Of a stretch of 64,000 nucleotides of DNA, positions 7,207-13,931 are shown in pieces. Made by a program: the position numbers and the translations under genes. This stretch comes from Prevotella sp. Its GTDB lineage: Bacteria; Bacteroidota; Bacteroidia; Bacteroidales; Bacteroidaceae. The DNA lies in contig JAFZIY010000031.1 of the NCBI GenBank assembly GCA_017554105.1, positions 1 through 64,000 on the forward strand, given 5' to 3'. Position 1 is the stretch's first letter, and each line of letters opens with the position of its first letter. The notes below the pieces were generated by a model. That model was given only the letters and a program-made list of their open reading frames with translations, searched no databases and was not told the DNA's origin.

Positions 7207-8398
7207 TATATACCCTTAAGATGTGCAAGTAGTTACCATCTCTATTACATCTTACTTTCATTTCCACACGGTAGCAGTCATCAACATAATCATACACTCT
7301 GAAGATTTCTTTAGGATGATCGGTACTAGGTTCGTTTGGATTTGTGATTGTGGCTTTGGTGATTAACTCATGAGCCCTTTTGGCGTATTCCAGTTTCAGT
7401 GTATAAAGTATATCGTCCTGATGTTTGTTGATAGTTTCTTTGTAGAAATTTCTATTGACAATCACGTTAATCCCATCCGTTGTCTCGACTTTGAAACGTC
7501 TTGCTGGGAATTTCCCGTCCATATCTTCTGGAAGGTTCTGTTTGTACCAGTTTTCGAGTCCTTTTTGTGCTCTTTTGACTTGTGAACGTGAAGCAGGTAT
7601 GGGTTCTTTTTGTTTTTCCAATGAGTGCAACAATCTGCATGCAGCGCAGAGTTCGTTCTCGGGAATGAAAGCGAGGTTGAGTTTTCCTTTTGCCAAATCG
7701 CAGTCGCGACACCGTTTGATGGTGTAGGGGTTGTAGTCGGGGAAAGTCTTTTGCTGTATTCCAGGATTGAAATGGAAGATGCCCTTCGTGTCCTTTCCTG
7801 TGGCGAGTTCTCCGAGCTGCATTGCCTCGTCGTGGGGTGTCTCAGGGTACTTTGACTTGCGAACCTGCACGACGGTACAACGGCAGTTCCAGCCGTTGGG
7901 CGGGTAGTATTCTTCCCAGAAGGGGTCGGACATGGGGAGTGTGACGCGGTCGAGCGCTGCATGTTCCGGACGTACTCGGTCGTCGTTGGCTGTTCGGTAC
8001 TGCAGGTTGTATCTGTCACCGTCCTGCTGGAACTCCTCCCACTTTGCCGCCATTGTTGCCGATGCCTGTACGAAGTTGTACTCGGCTCGGAGGTAGTTGC
8101 GGTTGTAAGTCTGGTCGATTTTTTGAACGTCATTCAAGAACTGTTCGAATGGCTTTCTATTGCCGTTCTCGTCGATGAGGGACGGGAACGCCTCGTTGAG
8201 CTCGTGGAACGTCTTGATGCCCGAGAAGACGTAGTTGGAGCGTTGGAGCCGGGAACGCATGGCGTCGGACATGCTGACCTGTTGGAAGCCGGAATCGAGG
8301 ATATCGGCGTGTGCGTTGATGAAGTCCTGTGCCGGCTGTTCTGTGATGATGCCGATGCGCAGGTTAGCCCCTTTCTCCTGATAGAGTGCGCTCATCAT
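7199..8398 (-). CDS. Mu gpF-like minor head protein with C-terminal nuclease-like domain
   Basis: The central part (about 130-180) has NDDRVRPEHAALDRVTLPMSDPFW followed by PPNGWNCRCTV, the signature of phage Mu gpF/SPP1 gp7 minor head proteins. A Cys-rich segment near 235-265 (CRDCDLAKG, CAACRLLH) may bind zinc. The last 130 residues or so look like the phage Barnase-EndoU-colicin-RelE type domain often fused to gpF, which may be a toxin or RNase delivered with the DNA; this part is inferred. The ATG at 8,398 is the first in frame, but coding sequence clearly runs 48 codons further upstream without a start codon, into the end of the portal gene (see 8,399-8,548). Confidence 0.82.
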   Translation of the reverse strand: MMSALYQEKGANLRIGIITEQPAQDFINAHADILDSGFQQVSMSDAMRSRLQRSNYVFSGIKTFHELNEAFPSLIDENGNRKPFEQFLNDVQKIDQTYNRNYLRAEYNFVQASATMAAKWEEFQQDGDRYNLQYRTANDDRVRPEHAALDRVTLPMSDPFWEEYYPPNGWNCRCTVVQVRKSKYPETPHDEAMQLGELATGKDTKGIFHFNPGIQQKTFPDYNPYTIKRCRDCDLAKGKLNLAFIPENELCAACRLLHSLEKQKEPIPASRSQVKRAQKGLENWYKQNLPEDMDGKFPARRFKVETTDGINVIVNRNFYKETINKHQDDILYTLKLEYAKRAHELITKATITNPNEPSTDHPKEIFRVYDYVDDCYRVEMKVRCNRDGNYLHILRVYKK

Positions 8399-8548
8399 GC
8401 CGTTGAAGAGGCTGGTGAGTTTTTCCCGGATGGATTCTTCCTGGTCGTGGGAGAACTGGGAAGGATGGGAGATATGGGGGTTATGGGAGAGAATTTGGGC
8501 ATAACGCTGGTGCAGCCCCAGGTAGTCGCTGGGGCTTAGTCGAAAAAA
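8399..8548 (-). other. Portal/gpF junction: possible -1 frameshift or lost start
   Basis: The gpF frame stays open upstream of its first ATG: LSPSDYLGLHQRYAQILS and SIREKLTSLFNG read as real protein. No ATG, GTG or TTG occurs before it meets the portal frame. The portal gene ends CCT TTT TTC GAC TAA. A -1 slip on T TTT TTC would join portal and gpF into one chain. A GC-rich repeat (8,549-8,570) abuts this site and may have disturbed an original junction. Confidence 0.5.
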
Positions 8549-9828
8549 GGGAAAGTCCCCGCAGGGGAGGAGTTGTGCTGCTTTTTGTCGGAATTATCGG
8601 AATTGTCCGGTGTGGGCAGTACGGGCTGTGTCTGCCGGCGTTCTCCCACCGGCATGTTATATTTCTCCTGGAAGTATGATGGGTCGACCTCGTAGTTGTC
8701 GAGTACGAGTTGCTCGTATGCGTTTTGTTGCTCAGGCGTATAGTCCACGGAGTAGTCCCAGTCGAAGTGTATTCCCTTGAGCGGGAATCCGTGGTGTATC
8801 ATACGCGGTATGAGTTGGTTGTTGACCATGTCTCGGAGTGTATCGCAGTCAGCCTCTACGAGGTTCTGGAATACCTCGAGGTGTGTTTCAGACTGTGAGA
8901 GGCTGGAGCCGTCCTCGATGGTCATGGTCTGTCCGATGATGAGTTTAGATAGTTCGGAGTTTGCCCGGTCGATGCGCTTGTCATATACGTTGAAGGCATC
9001 GCCCTTTGAAGACTCGACGAACTCGAGTTCCGTACCCTGGTCGGCGAGCATATATCCTGCGAGTCCTGATTTCTCGAGCATCTCTTCGATTTTCTTTCTC
9101 TCCTTCTCGTCACGAGTCGTTGTTCGTGCGATGCGCATTGGCATTCCGAATATCTCTGCGAAGGTGTCCCAGAAGGCGAGTGCATTTTTCTTCGGTATGG
9201 TCTGTATTGCCGCTTTGAGGAACAGTCCGAGGCTGTCCGGCTGTCCGACCTCTATGAGCCAGTCGTTGAAGGGTGCTTCGTGGTAGTCTATTCCCGTGTG
9301 CCAATCCTGCCCCAGTTCTGTGATGACGCGGTGGTATTCCGGTATGACATGCTTACGCGGAATGAGACGCACTCCGTCGTAAGTGAGAGTCCCTGCAGGG
9401 GAGGGGATTAGGTTGCCGAGTTCTATGAGTGAGTGTCCCCAGTAGTTGGCATCGAGGGCATATTTCATGAGTTGCTTGAACCACGGTGTGTTGAAGTAGT
9501 TGAGTGCCTCGGTGTCCTCGTCGCCTTTCTGGTTAACGAGTTTGAAGGAGCGTGCGAGTACGAAGCCTTCGCGCTGCTGGATACATCCTGAGAGGTGTAG
9601 GTCCACCTCGACGTCACTATATATATCGTATAGTCTCTGCCTGTTTGGGTTGTCGATGTTTATTGCGAGTTGCCATGCGTTGCGCCAGTCACCGATGTCC
9701 TTGCGTGTGAGCGAGTCGGTTGTCCGCTGCAACTGCATCACTATTTTCTTGACGGTCTTGGCGTCTTTCCGTGCCAGTCGGAGTTCTCCGAAGGGTGTTT
9801 GTACGAGTTGTGTTTTATTTTTTTTCAT
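8536..9828 (-). CDS. Phage portal protein (Mu gp29-like, DUF935)
   Basis: This 430-residue protein fits the DUF935 portal family: LQRTTDSLTRKDIGDWRNAWQ near the N-terminus, YDIYSDVEVDLHLSGCIQQR, a wing/clip region, and ELSKLIIGQTMTIEDGSSLSQSETHLEVFQNLVEAD near 300. The portal forms the ring through which DNA enters the head. An in-frame GC-rich repeat encodes IPSPAGTL near residue 145, and a second encodes SSPAGTFPFFD at the C-terminus. Repeats of ATCTAGAAC lie directly before its start. It is followed by the gpF-like gene with no spacer and possibly a frameshift. Confidence 0.9.
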   Translation of the reverse strand: MKKNKTQLVQTPFGELRLARKDAKTVKKIVMQLQRTTDSLTRKDIGDWRNAWQLAINIDNPNRQRLYDIYSDVEVDLHLSGCIQQREGFVLARSFKLVNQKGDEDTEALNYFNTPWFKQLMKYALDANYWGHSLIELGNLIPSPAGTLTYDGVRLIPRKHVIPEYHRVITELGQDWHTGIDYHEAPFNDWLIEVGQPDSLGLFLKAAIQTIPKKNALAFWDTFAEIFGMPMRIARTTTRDEKERKKIEEMLEKSGLAGYMLADQGTELEFVESSKGDAFNVYDKRIDRANSELSKLIIGQTMTIEDGSSLSQSETHLEVFQNLVEADCDTLRDMVNNQLIPRMIHHGFPLKGIHFDWDYSVDYTPEQQNAYEQLVLDNYEVDPSYFQEKYNMPVGERRQTQPVLPTPDNSDNSDKKQHNSSPAGTFPFFD

Positions 9829-9839
9829 AGATGTTGAGT

Positions 9840-9890
9840 TTTGTTCTAGATGTTCTAGATGTTCTAGATTGTTCTAGATGTTCTAGATTG
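9840..9890. repeat. ATCTAGAAC tandem repeat before the portal gene
   Basis: Five or six copies of a 9-bp unit (GTTCTAGAT on the plus strand), some with a one-base spacer, fill the gap before the portal start. The same unit occurs at 12,190-12,253. Confidence 0.75.
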
Positions 9891-10304
9891 TTACCAGTTG
9901 TGTCTGAGAGGCTTCTGTGAGCCGTATGTGAATGGTATTCCCGACGGGTTCCCGTCGTCGTCTGTTGCGAGCGGCAGGTCAGGTATGATTTTTCCGGCTT
10001 GCACTCCCTCGAGCCATTTTACTGCACGCTCGTAGCGTTCCTTTCGTATTTCCATTCCCATTTTCTGCGGTGCGCTGGCCGCCATGTGGTATAGTGCGAT
10101 GTCGCATGCGTACATTACTATGAGGCTGTTTCTTTCCATCGCCGTGAATATGGCGTTGGTGTCGTATTTTGGCCGGAGGTATGAACTTATCTCCTCTATT
10201 GCCTCCTGTTCGGCATTTATTCTGTTATTCTCGCTTACTTGCGAAATAACCTTAAGTGCCTGTTCTCCTATGACTACCTTATAGTCCTGGTCTGTGATGA
10301 ACAT
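9891..10304 (-). CDS. Mu gp36-like protein (DUF1320)
   Basis: This 137-residue helical protein begins MFITDQDYKVVIGEQALKVI and has EEISSYLRPKYDTNAIF, MYACDIALYHMAASAPQKMGMEIRKERYERAVKWL, and a Pro/Gly-rich C-terminus ending GSQKPLRHNW. These segments fit the DUF1320 family (Mu gp36), which connects to the head-tail interface. It lies between a small unknown gene and the portal gene in the minus-strand head operon. Length is normal. Confidence 0.8.
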   Translation of the reverse strand: MFITDQDYKVVIGEQALKVISQVSENNRINAEQEAIEEISSYLRPKYDTNAIFTAMERNSLIVMYACDIALYHMAASAPQKMGMEIRKERYERAVKWLEGVQAGKIIPDLPLATDDDGNPSGIPFTYGSQKPLRHNW

Positions 10305-10316
10305 GTTGTTGTTGTA

Positions 10317-10553
10317 TTAAAGTGTTATGTATAGTGCTCTTTTCTCGATGTCAGAGACAGTCGTTCCCTTGCGGAAGATGCCGCCCCTCACGAACTCCTT
10401 AACCTCCTTCTTGGAGAGGACTTCGAGTTTCTTGTTAATGACGAGCACCATGTATTTGCGATGTGTGATATGGTGCAGGCTGTCAGCCTTTTTGACGGCC
10501 CGTTTGAATCGGAAGCCGAAGATGATGTTTTTTATGAGTTTGAACATTACCAT
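10317..10553 (-). CDS. Small basic hypothetical phage protein
   Basis: This 78-residue protein (FKLIKNIIFGFRFKRAVKKADSL, then KKEVKEFVRGGIFRKGTTVSDIEKRALYITL) is rich in Lys and Arg. It starts inside the end of the large terminase gene: ATG 10,553 overlaps the terminase stop, with a second ATG at 10,547. The N-terminal hydrophobic patch is too short and charged for a clear membrane span. Its place in the packaging operon suggests a head or packaging helper; no family is recognised. Confidence 0.6.
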   Translation of the reverse strand: MVMFKLIKNIIFGFRFKRAVKKADSLHHITHRKYMVLVINKKLEVLSKKEVKEFVRGGIFRKGTTVSDIEKRALYITL

Positions 10554-12178
10554 AGGTTTTTAGAGGTTGGTCGTTTGCCGAACCTTGGTGTATAGGTTTG
10601 TTGTCTTGTTGATTTCTGCAGGATGTAGATTGCTCCCTCGTCGGCATCGGGTGCGTCGTCGTTGCCGGACATTCCTTTCTCGAAGGCCAGCAGTTGTTCG
10701 AGTCCTGCCTGCATGTCGGGGTCTTCCTTCTGCGAGAGGTCGTAGAACACGAAGCCACGCTCCCAGAGCGGACTTATGGCCTCGATGCGCTGGAACTTGT
10801 CGGGCTTCTTCCGTGTGTCGCCCGTGATGGGCAGCTGGTAGCCCCGGATGTTGCCTTCTGTGGTGAACTCGTCGAGGATGATGTCCTGCATGAAGGAGGC
10901 CTCCATATAGAATTTTATCGGAAGCCCCTCCCCATCCCTCCCCCGTAGGGAGGGAGTTGGCGATATGTTGAGACAGTATTGTTCGTAGAGGTCGTAGCAC
11001 CAGCGGACGAGTTCTGCAAATGATGCCTTGCGTACGAAGGCGCGTAGGTGCCATAGGTTGGAGCCTTGCTTGGCCCAGAGTTTTGCCGCCTTGGTGTCGT
11101 TGGTTTTCTTGCTCTTCCACGACGGGTCGATGTAGAGTACGAGTTCTGAGAAGTCTTTCCATGCCGGCCGCTTTGCCCACCTGATCCACTCCTGGCGGAA
11201 GACTGTTCCCTCGACGATGGGGTTGTGCATCATCTCCTTGTTCCATGCGCGGTACCCGACAAACTCGGCATACTCCCGTGCTTCCTCCTTTGTCCATTTC
11301 TCCTTCCAGACAGGGTTGCCTTCGTTGTCAACTGCATATACCGTTGAGACGTGAACGCCTTTTGTGGCGCAGATGTTCGCCAGTACGGAGGTCTTGGAAA
11401 TGAGGTTACCAACCATCAGGAAACGACCGCGACCCACGTCGAGAGCTCCGAAGAGTGCTTCCTTCACCCAGTCGGTGAGTTCGCGGACCCGTCGCTCGTT
11501 GCGGCAGAGTTCGTCGTCGTCGAGGTCGTCGATAACGATATAGTCCGGTCGTGCCTCCCGCTTTCGGAGACCACGCGGTGACTGTCCGCGTCCACATGCC
11601 AGGAAATAGACAGCCCCCTCCCATCCTCCCCCCGCAGGGGAGGCGTTCCCTCGTGCGGTGAACTCCCCTTCTGTCCATGCCCCTGACTGCATCTGCTTAC
11701 CGAAGTCGGCAATGATGCGCTTGTTATATTGGAGTTCCGCCTGTATGTCTCCGATGAGACGCTTTGCGCTGTCCTCAGACTTACCGACAAGCACCATGAA
11801 ATTGATGAGCCTCTTCGGTTGGAACATGAGCCATAGCGGCATGAAGATGTCGAAGTGTGTTGACTTGGCATGGCCACGTGGCCACTTGAATACCGCCTTC
11901 AGGTTAGGTGAGTTTTTTACGAGTTTTGCAGCTGCGTTGTGGAACGGTGCATTGTGGATAATGCGTATAGGCTCCCCCGTCACTTTGTCGCGTAGTGTGA
12001 GGAAATGCGGGAAGTAATACTCACAGAACGCTGCATAGTCACGCTGGAGGCGTCGTATGCGCCGCTCCTTCTGGGTGGCGTTCTCACGGACGAGACTTTT
12101 TGTGTCGGTCAAGTTCTGTATCTGCCGGCAATGCTCTCGCCACTCCTCCTGCAGTTTCTTGAATTCTGAGGTATTCAT
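10547..12178 (-). CDS. Phage terminase large subunit (Mu gp28-like)
   Basis: This 543-residue packaging motor has an ATPase part with Walker A-like KWPRGHAKST (about 94-103) and Walker B YIVIDDLDDDE, then a nuclease part starting ELVLYIDPSWKSKKTND. It pumps DNA into the prohead through the portal and cuts host-flanked phage DNA. Two GC-rich repeats are inserted in frame: near 180 (NASPAGGGWEG, DNA 11,611-11,646) between the two ATPase motifs, and near 405 (ISPTPSLRGRDGEG, DNA 10,918-10,955) inside the nuclease part. The frame is kept in both, so the protein may still work with extra loops. Confidence 0.92.
   Translation of the reverse strand: MNTSEFKKLQEEWREHCRQIQNLTDTKSLVRENATQKERRIRRLQRDYAAFCEYYFPHFLTLRDKVTGEPIRIIHNAPFHNAAAKLVKNSPNLKAVFKWPRGHAKSTHFDIFMPLWLMFQPKRLINFMVLVGKSEDSAKRLIGDIQAELQYNKRIIADFGKQMQSGAWTEGEFTARGNASPAGGGWEGAVYFLACGRGQSPRGLRKREARPDYIVIDDLDDDELCRNERRVRELTDWVKEALFGALDVGRGRFLMVGNLISKTSVLANICATKGVHVSTVYAVDNEGNPVWKEKWTKEEAREYAEFVGYRAWNKEMMHNPIVEGTVFRQEWIRWAKRPAWKDFSELVLYIDPSWKSKKTNDTKAAKLWAKQGSNLWHLRAFVRKASFAELVRWCYDLYEQYCLNISPTPSLRGRDGEGLPIKFYMEASFMQDIILDEFTTEGNIRGYQLPITGDTRKKPDKFQRIEAISPLWERGFVFYDLSQKEDPDMQAGLEQLLAFEKGMSGNDDAPDADEGAIYILQKSTRQQTYTPRFGKRPTSKNLW
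10918..10955. repeat. GC-rich repeat inside terminase (nuclease part)
   Basis: AGCCCCTCCCCATCCC plus CCGTAGGGAGGGAG, almost identical to the copy at 3,870. It adds about 13 codons in frame. Confidence 0.75.
11611..11646. repeat. GC-rich repeat inside terminase (ATPase part)
   Basis: CCCCCTCCCATCC plus CCCCGCAGGGGAGGCG, in frame. Same family as 2,408 and 10,918. Confidence 0.75.
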
Positions 12179-12181
12179 TGT

Positions 12182-12253
12182 TTTTTAGATTTTTCCAGAT
12201 ATTCTAGATGTTCTAGATTTTTCTAGATATTCTAGATGTTCTGGATGTTCTGG
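12182..12253. repeat. TTCTAGATG tandem repeat between terminase genes
   Basis: About seven degenerate copies of TTCTAGAT(G/A) fill the gap before the large terminase start. Nothing else is seen here. Confidence 0.7.
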
Positions 12254-12254
12254 A

Positions 12255-12728
12255 TTACAGGGATGATGGTGTTGCCATTTTCTCCATTAGGAACTTGTTC
12301 TGGTATTTGTTGATGGCCTTGATGAGTTCGGGTGTAATCTCCGGATCATAGCATGCATGTTCCTGAATCCACTTGTTGAATGCCATGAATACCTCGATGG
12401 CGTCGATGACGTTTGCCTTCTTATCGAGTTTCTCGATGGTGGATGAGAGTTTCGACAGTTTGTCTGCGAGTGTTCCGATAGCCTCCGGTTCTCCTGATGC
12501 GTTTACCTGCTCGATGAGGTTGTCGATTGCGAGTAGGAGTTTGTTGACGAGTTCCGGGCGCGAGATGTTCTTAGCGGCTCGTGCCTCCTTCCATCCCTCA
12601 GCACTGCACCACTTGGATACGGATTGACGGGACACTCCCAACTGGTCAGCAATCTCTGTGAGTTCCATGCCGGAGAGGTACAGTGACCTTCCGAGCGTTT
12701 TTTTACTTTCAATGTCCTTTTTTTTCAT
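12255..12728 (-). CDS. Terminase small subunit-like DNA-binding protein
   Basis: This 157-residue protein has an N-terminal helix-turn-helix (LYLSGMELTEIADQLGVSRQSVSKWCSAEGW, about 17-47), a central coiled coil (LVNKLLLAIDNLIEQVNASG, then LADKLSKLSSTIEKLDKKANVIDAIEVFMAF) and a short C-terminal helical part. This fits small terminases of Mu-like phages (gp27/DUF1804 type), which recognise the packaging start. It opens the minus-strand head operon and faces the late promoter of the protease gene. A palindrome shared with 3,116 lies 19 bp before its start. Confidence 0.75.
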   Translation of the reverse strand: MKKKDIESKKTLGRSLYLSGMELTEIADQLGVSRQSVSKWCSAEGWKEARAAKNISRPELVNKLLLAIDNLIEQVNASGEPEAIGTLADKLSKLSSTIEKLDKKANVIDAIEVFMAFNKWIQEHACYDPEITPELIKAINKYQNKFLMEKMATPSSL

Positions 12729-12746
12729 GCTCTATTTCGATTTTCA

Positions 12747-12765
12747 GTTGCGACTATGTCGCAAC
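12747..12765. promoter_or_regulatory. Palindrome GTTGCGAC-TAT-GTCGCAAC
   Basis: The same 8-bp arms as at 3,116-3,134, with a different 3-bp centre. It lies between the small terminase start and its likely promoter (-7 box CATTTTTG at 12,787-12,794, minus strand), so a bound protein could block that transcript. Confidence 0.55.
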
Positions 12766-12823
12766 TATATATGTGACTTAACGGTGCAAAAATGGCCATT
12801 TTCCTTGATGTTTGAAAAAAAGC

Positions 12824-12855
12824 GTGCAATGGTTGCGTAGAAGTGTGCAATGGTT
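12824..12855 (+). promoter_or_regulatory. Two direct repeats GTGCAATGGTT, 21 bp apart
   Basis: GTGCAATGGTT at 12,824-12,834 and 12,845-12,855, two helical turns apart, end 10 bp before the -33 box of the late promoter. This is a typical activator position. Confidence 0.5.
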
Positions 12856-12865
12856 TCACACTTTT

Positions 12866-12896
12866 TTTGCCGTTTATGAGGAAAGCACCAAATTTG
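12866..12896 (+). promoter_or_regulatory. Late promoter of protease/capsid/tail operon
   Basis: TTTG at 12,866, exactly 19 bp, then CAAATTTG at 12,889-12,896 (one mismatch to TAnnTTTG). The predicted transcript starts near 12,903, so ATG 12,918 is the usable start. Confidence 0.65.
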
Positions 12897-12917
12897 CAGA
12901 TGATAATTGAAATTGAT

Positions 12918-13901
12918 ATGAGCAAGACAAAGAGAGTAAGAATCAGTAACGAGAGCGTCAACAGTTACGGCACGAGGGTGCTGACGAGCGGCATGAACGT
13001 TGAGCAGTACAGCAAGAACCCCGTGCTGCTATACATGCACGAGCGTGGGCAGGTAATAGGATATGTTAAGGACCTGCTGGTAGAGAACGGTGAAGTTACC
13101 GGTGAGCTAGTGTTTGACGAGGCGAGCGAGTTGAGTGTGCGCTGCAAGAAGCAGTGGGAGTTCGGCAGTCTGAAGATGGTCAGTGTAGGCATTGACATCC
13201 TGGAGACCAGCGAGGACGCTGAGTTCCTGGTGCAGGGCCAGACCGCCCCGACCATTACGAAGAGCAAGCTGTTCGAGGTGTCTGTTGTTGACATCGGCGC
13301 GAATGACGATGCCATCGTGCTTAGGAAGAGCCTCACCCCTGCCCCCTCTCCAGAGGGCGAGGGGAACTGGAGTGGAATGAAGTTTGAGAAGATAACGGCC
13401 ATGCCGTCACTGAAAACAATTATTAACCCCAAAAATCAAAAAACGAAGAAAATGGATCAAGAGAAGTTAGCCCTTGAACTGGGCTTGCCGAAGGATGCCG
13501 ACGAGGCGACGATCACCGCTGAGCTGGCAAGACTGAAGGCTGCGGGTGCGGAGTCGGAGACGCTGCGCCAGGAACGCGACACGTTGCGTGCCGCGCGTAT
13601 TGAGAGTATTGTGTCTGCCGCCATTGCGGAGAAGAAGATTGGCGAGGACAAGAAGCAGCAGTTCCTTGACCTTGGCAAGAAGATTGGTGCCGAGGAGTTA
13701 GAGAAGACCTTTGGTGCGATGTCTGCTCAGGTAAAGTTGAGCAATATCGTAGGCGGCGGTGGAGCGTCTGCCAGCGGCCCTGCCGAGTACAAGAAACTGA
13801 GCGATGTGCCGAGCGACGAGTTGGCGAAGTTGCGTGATGAGAACCCTGCCCTGTACAAGAAACTGTACAAGGCCGAGTATGGTATGGAGTGTATTCTTTA
13901 A
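12918..13901 (+). CDS. Prohead protease/scaffold protein (Mu gpI/Z-like)
   Basis: The N-terminal half is a phage serine protease: KNPVLLYMHERG gives the catalytic His (41) and GSLKMVSVGI the catalytic Ser (89). The C-terminal half is a charged coiled coil (KLALELGLPKDADEATITAELARLK, then QERDTLRAARIESIVSAAIAEKKIG), the scaffold. Protease and scaffold are often made from one gene in Mu-like phages. They are joined here by a linker that includes an in-frame GC-rich repeat (LTPAPSPEGEG, DNA 13,328-13,366). A second ATG at 13,452 (MDQEKLALEL) could start the scaffold alone, as gpZ does in Mu. I chose 12,918 from the promoter position. Confidence 0.87.
   Translation: MSKTKRVRISNESVNSYGTRVLTSGMNVEQYSKNPVLLYMHERGQVIGYVKDLLVENGEVTGELVFDEASELSVRCKKQWEFGSLKMVSVGIDILETSEDAEFLVQGQTAPTITKSKLFEVSVVDIGANDDAIVLRKSLTPAPSPEGEGNWSGMKFEKITAMPSLKTIINPKNQKTKKMDQEKLALELGLPKDADEATITAELARLKAAGAESETLRQERDTLRAARIESIVSAAIAEKKIGEDKKQQFLDLGKKIGAEELEKTFGAMSAQVKLSNIVGGGGASASGPAEYKKLSDVPSDELAKLRDENPALYKKLYKAEYGMECIL
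13328..13366. repeat. GC-rich repeat inside the protease/scaffold linker
   Basis: CACCCCTGCCCCCTCTCC then AGAGGGCGAGGGGAACTGG, in frame. Variant of the family at 2,408. Confidence 0.65.
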
Positions 13902-13902
13902 T

Positions 13903-13931
13903 TGATAATTGAAAATTGATAATTGATAATT
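13903..13931. repeat. TTGATAATTG tandem repeat before the capsid gene
   Basis: TTGATAATTGAAAATTGATA and a further copy end at the ATG at 13,932. A related array is inside susB (43,377-43,403). Confidence 0.65.

Noticed and set aside
12843-12917. Longer N-terminus for the protease (start at 12,843 or 12,900)
   Set aside because: The promoter boxes lie at 12,866-12,896, so transcripts would begin after these codons.
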